From contig MU646412.1 in assembly GCA_026770585.1 (NCBI GenBank), positions 244,891 through 257,826 of the forward strand: a stretch of DNA of 12,936 nucleotides, given 5' to 3'. How positions within the stretch are numbered: position 1 is the first letter of the stretch; every line of letters starts with the position of its first letter. Position numbers and translations under genes: made by a program. The notes below the pieces were generated by a model, which was not told the origin of the DNA, did not search any database, and worked only from the letters and a program-made list of their open reading frames with translations. Shown here one piece after another: positions 1-6,677 of the stretch. Source of the DNA: Baffinella frigidus (Eukaryota; Cryptophyceae; Cryptomonadales; Baffinellaceae).

Positions 1-54
1 TCGCCCACACCGGCTCCCCCGAAGCGCAGCACCTACCGAGGAGAAGAGTTAGCC

Positions 55-175
55 ACGTTCCCTGACGAAACGCAGCAGGCGCGGCTCCAACCCCCTCCAA
101 TAATTCCCAACGTGTAAAAATTGGCGGGTTTGCATACAAAGATTGATCAACGCCTCGAGTGGGGTGGCGTGCGGC
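55..175 (+). repeat. Dispersed direct repeat D1, copy 1
   Basis: Shares an ordered set of short blocks with 1316-1467 and, in part, 860-930: CGAAACGC, then CGGCTCCAA, CCCCTCCAA, AAATTGGCG, GATTGATCAACGCCTC and GTGCGGC. It holds no open frame worth naming. It matters because bases 55-73 (GTTCCC, TG, ACGAAACGC) look like the unoccupied version of the site where a P1 element sits at 1075-1315. The original function is unknown; it may be an old tandem array or a decayed transposon. Confidence 0.6.
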
Positions 176-186
176 ATCGCTCACAG

Positions 187-337
187 CCCACCAACCCCCA
201 CAGCCTGCGCAAACCGTCGAATTTGAGGTCACGTATTTCCCTTGGAGGCCGCCGGATTCCGGCGTCCGTGGAGCCATTTTGCCCTGAAATCGGAAACCGA
301 AACCCGTCGATTTACTCAGCGTGTGAGGGTTGGTGGG
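187..337. mobile_element. Diverged P8 palindromic element
   Basis: Begins CCCACCAACCC and ends in its reverse complement GGGTTGGTGGG. The arms stay roughly complementary for about 35 bases inward, including the AAACCGTCGA / TCGATTTACT region. The centre holds a second hairpin, CGCCGG-ATT-CCGGCG, near 251-265. The terminal motif is the same as in the larger P8 copy at 1697-1938, so I read this as an older, shorter relative. Arm decay makes the exact ends uncertain. Confidence 0.5.
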
Positions 338-356
338 CGGCTCGCCCGCCGAACAG

Positions 357-597
357 TAGAGCGTTTGCGGTAATTGTTGTCCGTTTTGGACGTACGGTTT
401 CCCCGTTACCCCGTTTTGAAATTGGACTTATAGGACGTGACAAGGATTTTAAATAGTACCGGAAACGCGCTTCTGGTACTATTTAAAACAACACTTTTGT
501 TTTACCACTCGCTCTAAAACCCTATAAGTCCATTTCAAAACGGGGAAACGGGGCAACCGTACGTCCAAAACGGACAACAATTACCGCAAACGCTCTA
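357..597 (+). mobile_element. P1 MITE, copy 1, with TA at both ends
   Basis: The ends are TA-GAGCGTTTGCGGTAATTG and the exact reverse complement. The outer arms match for about 75 bases, through GGACGTACGG and CCCCGTTTTGAAA to GGACTTATAGG. A separate central hairpin at about 439-487 has arms TTTTAAATAGTACC and GGTACTATTTAAAA. TA at both ends suggests a Tc1/mariner-type TA target duplication, which is inference from family knowledge. There is no transposase frame. The internal asymmetric part is reverse-complemented relative to the copy at 1075-1315, so the two copies inserted in opposite orientations. Confidence 0.9.
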
Positions 598-1074
598 CCT
601 AGCGAGAAGAAGAGATTTCATTGAACTAGGTGGGCACACCTCCAATCCACACCAAGAATGCCCGGACAAGAGCGCACCCCAAGGCAAATTTGGCAACTTA
701 AGATTATTTTGCCCACAGGGCGATCAGAATCTGATCGCCCGTGATGAATGGATTCTGGTACTAAATGACCTTACAAGTATCATAGTGGCACAAACGTGTT
801 AACTTTTGCGATAAAGGGTTATTCAGCATTTGACCCCGGGTAGACTCCTGTCCGGTGAACATGTACAAATTGGCGATGTTATGCAGAGGAATGGATCAAT
901 GCCTCATGTGAGGTGTCGTGCGGCCCCACAGCGAGTTGGATGGAAACTGCTGCAATTTCCACAAAAATCAAGCCGTCAAGTAAAGTCCAGTCCCGAGCAT
1001 TTAATTTGAACATCTGGCGGAAATTGATGCGCCTCGCGTAGGGTGGCGTGTGTATGAGAGTTGGTCGCGTTCCC
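598..1074. other. Gene-free stretch with D1 remnants
   Basis: No credible open frame. It contains a small perfect hairpin at 718-740 (GGGCGATCAG, loop AAT, CTGATCGCCC), a partial D1 copy at 860-930 and a weaker D1 trace near 1011-1055 (GGCGGAAATTGATGCGCCTCGC). The rest has no structure I recognise. Confidence 0.5.
860..930 (+). repeat. Dispersed repeat D1, partial copy 2
   Basis: Matches the second half of D1: ACATGTACAAATTGGCGAT, AGAGGAAT, GATCAATGCCTCATGTG and GGTGTCGTGCGGCCCCACA. The same blocks recur at 1356-1467. The 5' half of the repeat is absent or too diverged to see. Confidence 0.55.
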
Positions 1075-1315
1075 TAGAGCGTTTGCGGTAATTGTTGTCC
1101 ATTTTGGACGTACGGTTGCCCCGTTTCCCCGTTTTGAAATGGACTGATAGGGTTTTAGAGCGAGTAGTAAAACAAAAGTGTTGTTTTAAATAGTACCAGA
1201 GGCGCGTTTCCGGTACTATTTAAAATCCTTGTCACGTCCTATAAGTCCAATTTCAAGATGGGGAAACGGGGAAACCGTACGTCCAAAACGCACAACAATT
1301 GCCGCTAACGCCCTA
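1075..1315 (-). mobile_element. P1 MITE, copy 2, inverted relative to copy 1
   Basis: Same length as copy 1 (241 bp including both TAs) and same organisation, with the internal block reversed: the TTTTAGAGCGAGT side comes first and the TCCTTGTCACGTCC side last. The right terminus has drifted (GCCGCTAACGCCC-TA). The left flank GTTCCC and right flank CCGAAACGC together match the unoccupied D1 site at about 55-73, so this copy inserted into a D1 repeat. Confidence 0.9.
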
Positions 1316-1467
1316 CCGAAACGCGGTAGGCACGGCTCCAATCCCCTCCAAGAATGCTGTACATGTACAAATTGGCGATTTTATCTAGAGGAATTGATGT
1401 GCCACGAGTGGGGGTTACATAGAGGAATTGATCAACGCCTCACATGGGGTGTCGTGCGGCCCCACAC
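1316..1467 (+). repeat. Dispersed repeat D1, copy 3
   Basis: The fullest D1 copy: CCGAAACGCGG, CGGCTCCAA, CCCCTCCAA, ACATGTACAAATTGGCGAT and GATCAACGCCTCACATGGGG. The AGAGGAATTGAT block occurs twice within it, giving an internal partial duplication. It lies directly between P1 copy 2 and P2 copy 1, so both elements landed at the edges of this repeat. Confidence 0.6.
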
Positions 1468-1607
1468 TTATCCGGGGAAACCTATTTTTCTTTAGTTTGA
1501 TGGCAAGGAAAATTACTACACACATGTTTTAATATTACTAATAAGAACGAATTGTGTAGTAATTTTCCTTGCCATCAAACTCAAGAAAAATAGGTTTCCC
1601 CGGATAA
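1468..1607 (+). mobile_element. P2 MITE, copy 1 (140 bp)
   Basis: A nearly complete palindrome beginning TTATCCGGGGAAACC and ending GGTTTCCCCGGATAA. The arms run about 55 bases to ATTACTACACA with one obvious mismatch (TTTAG against TTGAG). The AT-rich tip is ATTACTAATAAGAACGA. It has the same length and orientation as the copy at 4630-4769. The target site is TA or TTA; no empty site is available here to decide. Non-autonomous. Confidence 0.9.
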
Positions 1608-1696
1608 ACGTGTGTACGCCTCAGATCCTGCTGCGTGGCCTCTCGTGCCGCCCTCTCCACCCCTGCGTTGTCCGTGCGCGGGTACCGTGCGGTAGG

Positions 1697-1938
1697 CACC
1701 AACCCTCACGGAAGGACCAAATCGATTGATTTCGACCACCCCCTCCCCCGCAACGCAGTACCACCAACCCTCACGGAAAGACCAAATCGCCGATTTTCAG
1801 ACCTCGGATTTGTGGGGCGTCGGGGTCGGATTCGACACCGACGAATCACGAATCAACTTAAGTCCCAGTCTTGGGACAAAATCAACTTTTGGGGACAGGT
1901 CGAAATCAATCGATCTGGTCCTTCTGTGAGGGTTGGTG
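1697..1938. mobile_element. P8 palindromic element, large copy
   Basis: Left end CACCAACCCTCACGGAAGG, right end its near reverse complement. The arms match for about 41 bases, through ACCAAATCGATTGATTTCGACC, with few mismatches. A second copy of the terminal motif (ACCAACCCTCACGGAAAGACC) lies inside at about 1760, so the interior may hold a duplicated or nested end. A further hairpin, GTCCCAGTCTTGGGAC, is centred near 1870. Open frames across it simply read through the palindrome. Confidence 0.75.
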
Positions 1939-2031
1939 GAACCAGCCGATCCCCCATGTTCGAATCGATTAAATTTCCCCCAAACGGGTAAAGTGTGGAA
2001 GTTGGTGCCGCTGCACTGCTCGAGCACCATT

Positions 2032-2177
2032 TTCATCTCGGAGGATAACTGAATCAGTTCCTTTTCAACAGAAGGTTGCATAGGAGAAATTAGTGAGGGC
2101 ATAGTAAGTGTAGTTAGGCCTCGTAATCAAATGAAAACACCAATTAGGGAACTGATTCAGTTATCTTTCGAGATGAA
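2032..2177. mobile_element. P7 inverted-repeat element (single copy)
   Basis: Inverted arms of about 30 bases: TTCATCTCGGAGGATAAC plus TGAATCAGTTCC on the left, and GGAACTGATTCAGTTATC plus TTTCGAGATGAA on the right. The interior (about 85 bp) is not palindromic. Only one copy occurs here and no clear target duplication is visible, so mobility is inferred from the structure alone. Confidence 0.6.
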
Positions 2178-2226
2178 TTTCTAGCGCTGCCTCAGTCGGG
2201 CTGGGCTGGCTGACTATTATTATGTT

Positions 2227-2520
2227 GACCAAGTTGACATGCTGGGTGTGCGGTACGGTACACCTACTGAAAAACCCTACCCCGTAGTTCAAAATCGAGG
2301 TGAAATGTGGGGCACCGAGTGGCTCCAATTCCGGGGGGGGGGGGTTCCACACCCCAAAACTGGACGCGAACGTTACCAGTCGCGTCCATTGTGTACCATG
2401 CATGAGATTCAAATCGGATTCGTGTCCAGAATGTTGACGATTGATTCGCTAAATTGAGGCAGACACCTCGAATTTCAACTACGTGGTAGGGGTGTTCAGT
2501 AGAACTACGTCAACTTTGGA
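2227..2520. repeat. Imperfect long inverted repeat
   Basis: The arms at 2265-2302 and 2465-2502 match after reverse complementing, with several mismatches (TACTGAA, CCCTACC, CGTAGTT, TCGAGGTG). Weaker similarity extends outwards to CCAAGTTGAC / GTCAACTTTGG. The interior has a G11 run near 2334-2344 and a hairpin with arms TGGACGCGA (2361-2369) and TCGCGTCCA (2380-2388). Probably an old foldback element. Confidence 0.45.
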
Positions 2521-3432
2521 GTGGGAAAGACCCCGGGCTCACCAAGATGGCGTGAACCGAATAGACTGAGACAGAGCTAGCATTTGTGAAGCGTGACGAA
2601 AGCCGCCACCCGCAACCGCGCCATTTCTAGCGCCACCTGCCACCAGCAACCCGTAGCAGCTTATACCGGGTACTCGCAAGGATTCGGGTATTTGATAGGG
2701 AAAACAATCTTTCCTATGACCCTACAGTAGGAAACCCTAGGGACCTCGAATTGCTGACGGGAGATACCGAAGAGATTTCTTCGGTTTAGCTGAAAATTAC
2801 TACAGTACCCGATCCGGATGTAAGCTGCAGCGGGTTGCTGGTGGTGCACTTCGGCCAACCCCCCTGTCTCTACCAGAGATGGGTCTGAAATCGCCCCACC
2901 CCTGATGGTGAATTCGACTCGAAATGCTGGCCAAAGGGAGAGGGTGGAGAGGGAGGGACGGAGGGTACCGCTGGCCCGGCTCGTAGTCACGGTCGCAGAA
3001 CTCCGCGAACACTGCCTCCACGGGAACCTGCGCAGCGCGCCCAGGTCAGCCCGGCATCGCGCAGAGGAATTTGTGACGTGAATGGGAAGTTCCGGTCAAA
3101 AGGTATACCCCCTCCTCCGCCGCCCGTCCTGGAGATGGCAGATGGTGTTCTCTCTCTCCTCAGAGCACATGTGCTCCAGTCCCAACCCGAGAGCGTCAGC
3201 CCCTCTGCATCCCTGGCCATCCCTGGCCAGATACCCGGTCGTCTGAAATTCCTACACCTGTTCAGGCTGACTGTCCCGCAGCAGGAGAGAGCAGCGCAAC
3301 TGGGCGGGGCGACGTGGGGTTCGCACCGGCTCGCCACCCCGCGGGGGGGTGAAGCGGCATGTCGCGCGGATGGCGCGCGGCATATCTTTTTTTGAGCTTC
3401 AGGTTATCCGGGTCCAAGGAGTATTTTTGCTA
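2521..3432. other. Gene-free stretch with weak structure
   Basis: No supported gene. Open frames on both strands here lack convincing ATG starts or family resemblance. Small items: a hairpin ACCGAAGAGATTTCTTCGGT near 2766-2785; a hairpin TTTCCTA...TAGGAAA near 2710-2734; weak inverted ends GCTTATACCGGG... / ...GATGTAAGC at 2659-2825; a 10-base tandem CATCCCTGGC at 3208-3227; and G-rich and C-rich patches. Confidence 0.4.
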
Positions 3433-3512
3433 GGTCACGTCCACCAGGTGTTTCCGGGAAACACCTCCCGGTAACACCTGGTATTGGTCACGTCCTCAGT
3501 TAGGACGTGACC
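3433..3512. repeat. Compound hairpin cluster
   Basis: GGTCACGTCC occurs at 3433-3442 and 3486-3495, and its reverse complement at 3503-3512. Between the first two lies a palindrome, AGGTGTTTCCGGGAAACACCT without its loop distinction, at 3446-3466, followed by a second AACACCTGG arm. The last pair forms a tight hairpin with the loop TCAGTTA. No promoter or gene is visible next to it, so a transcription terminator role is not supported. It may be a small foldback element. Confidence 0.6.
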
Positions 3513-3705
3513 GGGGGAGATAGGTGTTTTTTTTCTCTTCGTAGCACCAAGTGTCAATAAGTGTCAAAGCACCACGTTCGTGGGATCGGAGATAGAATCC
3601 CGAACCGACCTTCGCATATCTCGTACCAGATATGACCCCGTTACCGGTAGAGGGGAGGCGCTCCCGGGGGCGAGAGCAAACCTGAGTTCATTGACCCTTC
3701 ACATC

Positions 3706-3769
3706 AGTCAACTAGAGGCTCGCGACCTGGCCCATGGCCGAGGCTCGCTACCTGTCTGACCGAGGCTCA
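3706..3769 (+). repeat. Dispersed repeat D2, copy 1
   Basis: Carries AGTCAACTAGAGGCTCG, then GGCCGAGGCTCGCTACCTG and GACCGAGGCTCA. The same order of blocks is found at 12236-12415 (two tandem units) and inverted at 5961-6002. Role unknown. Confidence 0.6.
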
Positions 3770-4143
3770 ATTATTCATGATTTATTGCGGTTGCAGAAAC
3801 TGAACTGGGGGTGCTGGACGGGCGAGACGCAGAGGGGAGGCGAGGGGGCGCTGAGGGGGGGGAGGGGGGGGGCAGGGGGAGAAGGGGGGAACTCCACGAC
3901 AAGTAGCCTAGGAAGGGCCAGCAGCAGAGTCACTCAAATAAACGCCGAGCGGGGACGGGGGGTAAAAGAAGCGTTATTGGAGGCGGGGGATTACATTCAC
4001 CACTTCGTTGACTTGTGATTGTGTTTCTGATACTTGAATTGCTACTCAACTACATGCGGTAAAGAAATCCGTAGTCTAATCCTGCATCCTTTGTTTTTGG
4101 TGTCTTGCTGCTTGTGCCCTCTGACGCTAGGATTGTCCTGAAT
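3770..4143. other. Gene-free stretch with a G-rich tract
   Basis: Apart from the G tract at 3844-3889, I see only ordinary sequence. The 94-residue frame over it is Gly/Arg-rich because it translates the G runs, and it does not look like a protein. Confidence 0.4.
3844..3889 (+). repeat. G-run tract with quadruplex potential
   Basis: Successive G runs of about 5, 8, 9, 5 and 6 bases are separated by 1 to 6 bases. This meets the usual G-quadruplex pattern of four or more runs of at least three G with short loops. No gene or replication feature is adjacent that would indicate a role. Confidence 0.6.
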
Positions 4144-4243
4144 TAACTTTGCTGACTTCCGTACATTGGGGGAAACCTCTACACAGCCACCAGTCTCTCC
4201 CTCTTAGCTTTGCTGACTCCCGTACATTGGGGGGAACCTGTAC
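4144..4243 (+). repeat. Spaced direct repeat of about 39 bp
   Basis: The blocks CTTTGCTGACTYCCGTACAT and TGGGGGRAACCTSTAC occur at 4144-4182 and again at 4205-4243, separated by 22 bases. It is too short for long terminal repeats and holds nothing recognisable between the copies. Confidence 0.7.
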
Positions 4244-4262
4244 ATTTGTTTTGATGGTTTGA

Positions 4263-4316
4263 CATCTGAGGTATCCGTGGTTGGAGCTCCATCTGAGGTA
4301 TCCGTGGTTGGAGCTC
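4263..4316 (+). repeat. Perfect tandem duplication, 2 x 27 bp
   Basis: A 27-base unit beginning CATCTGAGGTATCCGTGG is repeated exactly at 4263-4289 and 4290-4316. Perfect identity suggests a recent slippage event. Confidence 0.9.
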
Positions 4317-4380
4317 CGCCATATGGGCCTTCAGCCGACTTGCCTTATCCTGAGTGTGTGTGCGAGGTCTGTGCCTGTTT

Positions 4381-4543
4381 GGCCTAACTCAAACGCCCGA
4401 TGAGGATACCCTTTAGCCGGTTTCTGCCGCGATCCTTCTGCACCGGGGGGCCTGATGTAATCCGAAAGGAAGCAGGGCCTTTCCTGTAGGATACGTTCCG
4501 GTGTCCGCCTATGTTGGGAGCTCGAAGAACCGAAAGGACCACA
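4381..4543 (-). repeat. Dispersed repeat D3, copy 1 (inverted)
   Basis: The reverse complement matches 6111-6273 and 6988-7135 over about 160 bases. Shared blocks in order: GGTCCTTT, TTCTTCGAGCTCCCAACAT, AGGCGGACACCGGAAC, GGAAAGGCC, TGCTTCCTTTCGGAT, GATCGCGGCAGAAACCGGCT, AAGGGTATC and CGGGCGTTTGAGTTAGGCC. It has no hairpin ends and no open frame, and I do not recognise tRNA-type A or B boxes. This copy keeps the unoccupied site (GTTTGAGT-TA-GGCC) that carries a P3 element in copy 2. Confidence 0.75.
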
Positions 4544-4629
4544 AGGACGGACTGAAGTCAGTCCTCCTTGACAGCCTGTCGTGTTCTGTTCCTTTGGATC
4601 ACGACGACTTCGATAAGACGAAGGGGGTT

Positions 4630-4769
4630 TTATCCGGGGAAACCTATTCTTCTTTCATTTGATGGCAATCAAAATTACTACACAGATTCTTTTATATTAC
4701 TAATAAGAACGAATTGTGTAGTAATTTTCGTTGCCATCAAATGAAAGAAAAATAGGTTTCCCCGGATAA
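4630..4769 (+). mobile_element. P2 MITE, copy 2 (140 bp)
   Basis: Exactly the same length as copy 1, with the same ends and the same AT-rich tip. Both arms carry CTTTCATTTGATGGCAA where both arms of copy 1 carry AGTTTGATGGCAA, so the arms agree within each copy but differ between copies. A few arm mismatches remain (TATTCTTC/TATTTTTC, AATC/AACG). Confidence 0.9.
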
Positions 4770-4816
4770 GGTTCGCCAAGTAAGGGTCGGTCAGAATTCT
4801 CTGGGTCAAAACCTGC

Positions 4817-4920
4817 CATCCCTTAAGTGGGCAGTAGGCTCATACGTCCTACCGTAGGGCCCTAGGACCAGCCTAGGACCTCAGGCCCCCAAATTTGGAG
4901 GCCTGGTCACTTGAGGGATA
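4817..4920 (+). mobile_element. P4 MITE, copy 1 (104 bp)
   Basis: The terminal stem is CATCCCTTAAGTG / CACTTGAGGGATA. Inside are two smaller palindromes: CCTACCGTAGG on the left and AGGCCCCCAAATTTGGAGGCCT at 4883-4904, joined by CCTAGGACCAGCCTAGG. The left edge is CA where the other three copies have TA; the right edge is TA. It is nearly identical in sequence to the copy at 5736-5839 but in the opposite orientation. Confidence 0.85.
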
Positions 4921-4968
4921 GCTCCAGGACCAGCTCCCGCGGCCGTGCTTACTACCGCGTCCGCTCGA

Positions 4969-5120
4969 TTTTTTTTTTTGAAAAAGGCACTTTTTTCGAC
5001 CCGAATTTTCAGGTTCACATTTAAGGTCCTCACACTCGTTTTATGTGGACCTTAATTATTTAAGGTTTAAGGTCCGCACTCGCTTGTTTCTGTCGACCTT
5101 AATTATTTAAGGTCCGCACA
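4969..5120. repeat. T tract followed by AAGGTCC repeats
   Basis: A T11 run at 4969-4979 is followed by an AT-rich array of mixed direct and inverted copies of AAGGTCC/GGACCTT. The block GACCTTAATTATTTAAGGT occurs at 5048-5066 and 5095-5113, 47 bases apart, and is itself close to palindromic. Several small hairpins are possible. Function unknown; it differs in base composition from the GC-rich flanks. Confidence 0.6.
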
Positions 5121-5169
5121 CTGACCGTCTCGAGATGGTGTGACCTTATATTTGAGTAAGGGCTGTTCC

Positions 5170-5262
5170 CCTGTAGGACCCTACAGTCGGCCTTTGCGTG
5201 GGGCCCTATGGTGGTCCTAGTGGGGGTGGCGGGCTTGTGAGCGAGGTACATGAACCCCTGTA
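5170..5262 (+). mobile_element. P3 element, left arm deleted
   Basis: Has the P3 core (GGACCCTACAG, GGGCCCTATGGTGGTCCTAG) and a right arm ending CTTGTGAGCGAGGTACATG then AACCCCTGTA. The left arm is reduced to a few bases. The right end carries a 3-base insertion relative to other copies. A 26-base stretch over this end (5248-5273) recurs at 5480-5505. Confidence 0.6.
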
Positions 5263-5537
5263 CCACTGCACCGGAGGGATGGCGGGAGAGAACAAATGCG
5301 GTGCCGCGTGGCACCCATGGTCCCGCGTCGGCCCAGAATCCGAGTCTGGGCGCAGAATTGGTCAACTTGGACCCAAGCGAAACGTTTGTGTGGAGTAAAG
5401 CGACTCTAACGGGCGATGCGCGATACCGCCTAGAGCCACATGTAATTTCAGTGCCAGGCCCACCAATCCTTCTGAAAGGACATGTACCCCTGTACCACTG
5501 CACCGTCCTGGGGTGATCCAACTGCTCCACACGAGCC

Positions 5538-5656
5538 TACAGGGGTACCTCGCTCATAAGAACCCCCCCCCCCCAGGACCACCATAGGACCCTAGGCATG
5601 GTTCTACTGTAGGGTCCTAGGGGTTGGCGGTTTCGTATGAGCGAGGTACCCCTGTA
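5538..5656 (-). mobile_element. P3 MITE, full copy (119 bp)
   Basis: Starts TACAGGGGTACCTCGCTCAT and ends with the reverse complement at GGTACCCCTGTA. The arms continue through AAGAAACC into a C14 run (left) opposite GGGG-TTGG (right). The core reads CATAGGACCCTAGGCATGG then CTACTGTAGGGTCCTAG, inverted relative to the copy at 6272-6392. TA flanks both ends. Confidence 0.9.
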
Positions 5657-5683
5657 CCGCCTAGAGAGGCCGGGGAGCTCCAT

Positions 5684-5720
5684 GGGGGGTGCGGTTTCGA
5701 ATGAGCGAGGTACCCCTGTA
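5684..5720. mobile_element. P3 right-half fragment
   Basis: GGGGGGTGCGGTTTCGAATG plus AGCGAGGTACCCCTGTA is a complete P3 end without core or opposite arm. Its last TA (5719-5720) is also the first TA of the next P3 copy. Confidence 0.75.
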
Positions 5721-5939
5721 CAGGGGTACCTCGCTTATCCCTTGAGTGACCAGGCCTCCAAATTTGGGGGCCTGAGGTCCTAGGCTGGTCCTAGGGCCCT
5801 ACGGTAGGGCGTATGAGCCTACTGGTCACTTGAGGGATAAGAAACTGCCCCCCCCATAGGACCGCCCTAGGGCCCTACGCATGGCCCTACTGTAGGCTCC
5901 TAGGGGGTGGCGGTTTCTTATGAGCGAGGTACCCCTCTA
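5719..5939 (-). mobile_element. P3 MITE interrupted by a P4 MITE
   Basis: The left end TACAGGGGTACCTCGCT is followed by a complete P4 (5736-5839), then the P3 resumes at AGAAACTGCC. The core (CATAGGACCGCCCTAGGGCC, CTACTGTAGG) and right arm (GGTTTCTTATGAGCGAGG) are normal, and the end is CCCCTCTA instead of CCCCTGTA. Removing P4 leaves an element of normal P3 length. The nesting shows that this P4 insertion is younger than this P3 copy. Confidence 0.9.
5736..5839 (-). mobile_element. P4 MITE, copy 2, nested in P3 (104 bp)
   Basis: TATCCCTTGAGTGACCAG at the left and CTGGTCACTTGAGGGATA at the right pair perfectly. The inner palindromes are AGGCCTCCAAATTTGGGGG with CCT, and CCCTACGGTAGGGC. All intact P3 copies read CGCT-CATA-AGAAAC at this position, whereas here it is CGCT-TA-element-TA-AGAAAC, so CA is missing. 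Confidence 0.9.
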
Positions 5940-5960
5940 CCTACCGCAGAGCGCACAGTT

Positions 5961-6002
5961 GTGAGCCTCGGTCGGACAGGTGATGAGCCTCAATGGTTGA
6001 CT
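5961..6002 (-). repeat. Dispersed repeat D2, inverted copy
   Basis: The reverse complement gives AGTCAACCATTGAGGCTCAT, then CACCTGTCCGACCGAGGCTCAC, matching the D2 units at 12236-12415. It lies directly downstream of the interrupted P3. Confidence 0.65.
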
Positions 6003-6110
6003 AATGAAGGTAAGTTCTCTCTCGCTTGTGTGTCGGGCCTTGGCCGGCGCGGCCTCTCTCCTCCCAAGCGGGGTCACAACGGATGTGCCGCGCAAGGCTG
6101 CCTCACTCCG

Positions 6111-6273
6111 AGATCCTTTAGGTCCGTTAGGTTCTTCGAGCTCCCAACATAGGCGGACACCGGAACTGGTTCTGTAGAAAGGCCATGCTTCCTTTCGGAT
6201 CACATCAAGCCCCCCTGTACAGAGGATCGCGGCAGAACCGGCTCAAGGGTATCTTCATCGGGCGTTTGAGTTA
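6111..6273 (+). repeat. Dispersed repeat D3, copy 2, broken by P3
   Basis: Runs from GATCCTTTAGGTCC to GGGCGTTTGAGTTA in the same block order as the other D3 copies. The P3 element at 6272-6392 begins exactly at the TA of GAGT-TA. The base after that element resumes with GGCC, as in the unbroken copy 1 on the other strand. Confidence 0.8.
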
Positions 6274-6392
6274 CAGGGGTACCTCGCTCATAAGCAACTG
6301 CCACCTCCTAGGACCCTACAGTAGGGCTATGCCCAGGGCCCTATGGTGACCCTAGGGGGGGGGCAGTTTCTTATGAGCGAGGTACCCCTGTA
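6272..6392 (+). mobile_element. P3 MITE, full copy in D3 (121 bp)
   Basis: A complete copy with ends TACAGGGGTACCTCGCTCAT and ATGAGCGAGGTACCCCTGTA. Both arms read AACTGCC where most other copies read AACCGCC. The core is CTAGGACCCTACAGTAGGGC followed by CAGGGCCCTATGG. Comparison with the unoccupied D3 copy (GTTTGAGT-TA-GGCC) shows precise insertion with duplication of TA only. Confidence 0.92.
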
Positions 6393-6556
6393 GGCCGCGA
6401 ACGCCCTGCTGCACGCCCCACTCAAACCGCCGCCGCCGCCGCACCGACAGGTCGACTGTAATTGGGGTGAGCTCAGGGGCTGCGTGGAGTACACTTCCGG
6501 ACGCAGATGCATGGGCGGGGCCCCGCCTCACCCACTGCCGCATCTGAGTCCCGATG

Positions 6557-6660
6557 TATCCCTTAAATGGCGACTAGGCTCATACGCCCTACGGTAGGGC
6601 CCTAGGACCTGCCTAGGGCGAGTTAGGGCGAATATTCGCCCGTCCGCCACTTGAGGGATA
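6557..6660 (+). mobile_element. P4 MITE, copy 3 (104 bp)
   Basis: TATCCCTTAAATGGCG pairs with CGCCACTTGAGGGATA. The inner hairpins are GCCCTACGGTAGGGC and GGGCGAATATTCGCCC (6626-6641). It sits in a 20-bp tandem repeat whose intact units downstream read CCCGATG-TGTA-CTCCAC. Here the sequence is CCCGATG-TA-element-TA-CTCCAC, so TG is missing. Confidence 0.9.
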
Positions 6661-6677
6661 CTCCACATCGGAATGCG

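Noticed and set aside
3078-3395. 105-codon open frame, plus strand
   Set aside because: It begins at GTG rather than ATG, has a poly-Pro run from CCTCCGCC repeats and no recognisable domain. The opposite strand is equally open, so this looks like GC-driven chance.
3734-4018. 94-codon Gly/Arg-rich frame
   Set aside because: A translation of the G-run tract, with no start context or domain.
4144-4243. Direct repeats considered as long terminal repeats
   Set aside because: Too short (39 bp), only 22 bases apart, no primer-binding site or polypurine tract.
5099-5530. 143-codon minus-strand frame
   Set aside because: It overlaps a P3 fragment and AT-rich repeats, with no protein features.
6007-6015. 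AAG-GTAAGT, a good match to a 5' splice donor
   Set aside because: No supporting exon frame upstream (it lies after P3 and D2 sequence) and no matching acceptor could be argued. A single 9-base match is expected by chance.
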